From assembly GCA_944472155.2 (NCBI GenBank), contig OX235273.1, positions 35,747,204-35,811,203 of the forward strand: a stretch of DNA of 64,000 nt, read 5' to 3'. Below the pieces are notes generated by a model that was given only the letters and a program-made list of their open reading frames with translations, had not been told where the DNA came from and ran no database searches. This document shows positions 61,861 to 64,000 of the stretch, in pieces (within the stretch, counting starts at the first letter, position 1; each line of letters begins with the position of its first letter). A program made the translations under genes and the position numbers. Origin of the DNA: Trichobilharzia szidati (taxonomy: Eukaryota > Platyhelminthes > Trematoda > Strigeidida > Schistosomatidae).

Positions 61861-62884
61861 TGTTGTTAACAACATTAATGTTTAAATGATATCGAATTAA
61901 TAGTACCAGCAGATTGCGATTCAGTAGTATCTGTAAATGCGATAATATGCATCAACAGAACACTACACTGAAAGTCAGGAAAGTTTGGAATATTAGTAAT
62001 AATACAGAATTCGTGAATTTATAGGTTCGACAGAAGGCCAGAGCAGTGATAATGGCTGTACATGTTTCCCCTGCACACAGAGCACCGATTTTCCCAATCG
62101 AATCGCAATTTCGCTTTGTGAAATAATGCTTCGATCAGTTCCCACTTGTATTTCAGCGGAAAGAGACTTCTAAAATTAAAATGAATCCCATCCCATGATC
62201 TCTCAAGGTGAATGGATGTTTGAGGTGCATACTCCGTGATCACTTTGTTATTCTACAGTAAACTATTAGATAGTAATGTGATTACTTAGCAAGTGCTTAA
62301 TCCTGCTGTCGAACTCTTTATCGGTATATCTTACACTGTAAAGCAGAATTGCTTTGAAAACTGTCAGATCTGGCATCAAGTAGTTTATCAGGCTAACAGT
62401 GATTATGATCGCTATGAGTTGTCGGTGATTTATTGAACAAATATCTCCTTTTCTTTAAGTGCCAATCTTTCTTTAGATCAAGCTAATTGATGTCGAAAAC
62501 CATTTATGAGTCACATTTCAGTACTATGGGAAAAACATTACAGATTTTTAAAAGTTAACATTACCACTGAAGAATTGCACAAGCAGATGTAAAACTCCAA
62601 TTTATTTGGTAAGTGTGAACATGTACTTCAAGGAAAGTGTCTGTAATACCCTGAATAATTCCATACAATTTCAAAATTCCTACAAATCAATCAATCAATT
62701 GAAAATTAATTTAGTGGTCACTAGTCACTGGCTAAATGATTGACTTTCTGGAGTTCTAGCAGGTAACAGTGACTAGCACAACACACCAAAATGGGTGTAA
62801 AGACAAGTACTCAACGAAATCATTGACTGGCGGTTGTGCCGTAAATCGCGAATTGTCAGTAGTTTGAATTCGTAGGCTTACTGG
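61861..62884. other. Unassigned stretch
   Basis: A 74-aa minus-strand frame (62,019-62,243) holds SIHLERSWDGIHFNFRSLFPLKY and FDWENRCSVCRG, faintly PLE-like, too little to call. Otherwise nothing recognised. Confidence 0.3.
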
Positions 62885-63075
62885 TGGATTCTGCCCCAGT
62901 GGCTGAATGGTAAGTTCGCTCTTCTCATAACTTGAAGGCACTGGGTTAGACCGCCGATGGCATCATGAGTGTGTACTAATGAAGATTCCCGGAATCAACT
63001 AGTAACCTGTGGTTTTCAGGGGTACTGTAACTGGTGTCATTACGTGATAAAAACTATAGAACAGAAATAACCCCT
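62885..63075 (+). repeat. tRNA-derived SINE (family 2)
   Basis: A-box TGGCTGAATGG near 62,901, decayed B-box GGGTTAGACC near 62,943, then the family-2 body. Confidence 0.5.
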
Positions 63076-63130
63076 TAGTTTGAGTTTTATTATAGTGATA
63101 TGGAAAACAAAATGAAGTCTTTTGCTATTG

Positions 63131-63300
63131 GATGGTTGGAAGCAGTTGGCGGTAAGCCTCAGACCTAAGTTTTGTGCTTTTTATAAGAATAAAACTTGTG
63201 CACTGTGGTAGAGTGTAATTCCATTATGGGTAAATTTTGTTTTGATAAAGTCTCACAGTGTTATACAGTGATGTTTACTGATGACGTTTCGAATAAAATT
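63131..63300. repeat. SINE family 1 scrap and PLE-type terminal module
   Basis: 63,131-63,181 matches the tail of SINE family 1 on the minus strand. 63,185-63,300 matches 23,106-23,240 and contains CTGATGACGTTTCGAA, a hammerhead-like core. Confidence 0.45.
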
Positions 63301-63304
63301 TATT

Positions 63305-63840
63305 GCTCATATTCGTATCATCTTGATACGGGTGGAACATAGAGCTTCAACAGCACATATACACTCTACCCTATTCCTTGTGGTCCTCTTCAGCTGACCT
63401 CACGATTTCCCATAATCTCTCATCTTCTCCTCTCACGATCTCTTCTATGTCATCCCTCTACCCGTTGTCTCCCATTCAAATTCCACTCGAGGTCCTGGCT
63501 GACGATGTCACTTGACGGTTTGCTCAGTATCTATCCAATCTATCTCTATTTTCTTCGGCTTACTTGTTGAGCAACAGGTTCTCGACTGGTTCATTCCCAG
63601 AGTTTCTTGTCAATAATTCTTTCTGACCGGCCATTTGATCTTCATTAGGGAACCAACGAAGGAAGCTGTTGATGATTGTCTGTAGTAGCCTGTTGGAAAT
63701 GCTTTCCACTACGCGCGTATCAAGTTTCTGACCCATAAGGAAGAAATGATTAACTTGAAATTGGTGTTGAAAACCCGTATTTTGTTGTTTATGCTGTGTA
63801 GCGCAGGAGATTTCCAAACTGATTTCCGATTCTGGTTTTT
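63305..63840 (-). mobile_element. RTE-like LINE 3' end
   Basis: Minus strand: INNKIRVFNTNFK-like, then LGMNQSR, KIEIDWID and a tail near 63,310-63,350 (GAAGCTCTATGTTCCACCCG). Frameshifted and old; no RT palm. Confidence 0.65.
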
Positions 63841-64000
63841 TTCCAACTAACAGGTTACAATCCGATCGATCGTGACATCTAACTTCTAATACTTTCTAGG
63901 TATAATAGAAATATTGTGACTGTCTAGCACCTACCTATTGCTGTTGATTTAATATCTGTTGTCAGCTTGTCATATAAAGTCTATCTCTTAACATCAATTA

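Overview
This is eukaryotic DNA from a flatworm, most likely a blood fluke (Schistosoma or a close relative). It is AT-rich and full of decayed retroelements. The only clearly functional protein genes are two copies of beta-tubulin with 34-39 nt introns, which is typical of trematodes. The mobile DNA is a schistosome-like mix: Penelope-like elements (PLEs: reverse transcriptase plus GIY-YIG endonuclease), RTE/SR2-like LINEs, a CR1-like LINE fragment, tRNA-derived SINEs, and hammerhead-ribozyme relics including an SM-alpha-like one. The genus is inferred from these features, not proven.

Layout. 1-9.99 kb is a retroelement graveyard with at least four PLE lineages, an RTE/SR2-like reverse-transcriptase tail, SINEs and a near-perfect 0.43 kb hairpin inserted into a PLE. 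From 9,988 to 38,359 lies a giant inverted repeat: left arm 9,988-25,930, 852 bp spacer, right arm 26,783-38,359. Each arm carries one complete beta-tubulin gene (minus strand 18,049-19,450; plus strand 28,779-30,180). The genes are divergent, encode the same 442-aa protein, and share TATA and AATAAA signals at mirrored positions. Each arm also carries a PLE fragment with a hammerhead-like motif downstream, a SINE, an uncharacterised ~350 bp repeat and weak traces of another spliced gene. The left arm has 4,482 bp that the right arm lacks, bounded by an 8-bp direct repeat. 38.4-64 kb is a second retroelement graveyard. It holds nested insertions (RTE into PLE, SINE into PLE), head-to-head inverted PLE pairs, a PLE flanked by 1.2 kb direct repeats, a small hairpin and a 483-base assembly gap (47,309-47,791).

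How it fits together. RTE-type LINEs probably mobilised at least one tRNA-headed SINE, because that SINE has RTE 5' and 3' sequence fused to its tRNA head. PLEs inserted repeatedly, often as inverted partial pairs and with hammerhead motifs in their terminal regions. The tubulin palindrome is the most notable structure: identity is highest at the tubulin genes and falls in the outer parts of the arms. That fits arm-to-arm gene conversion plus purifying selection, but a joined-haplotype assembly artefact must be excluded first.

PLE letters A-F are working labels used only in this annotation, grouped by sequence resemblance within the window.
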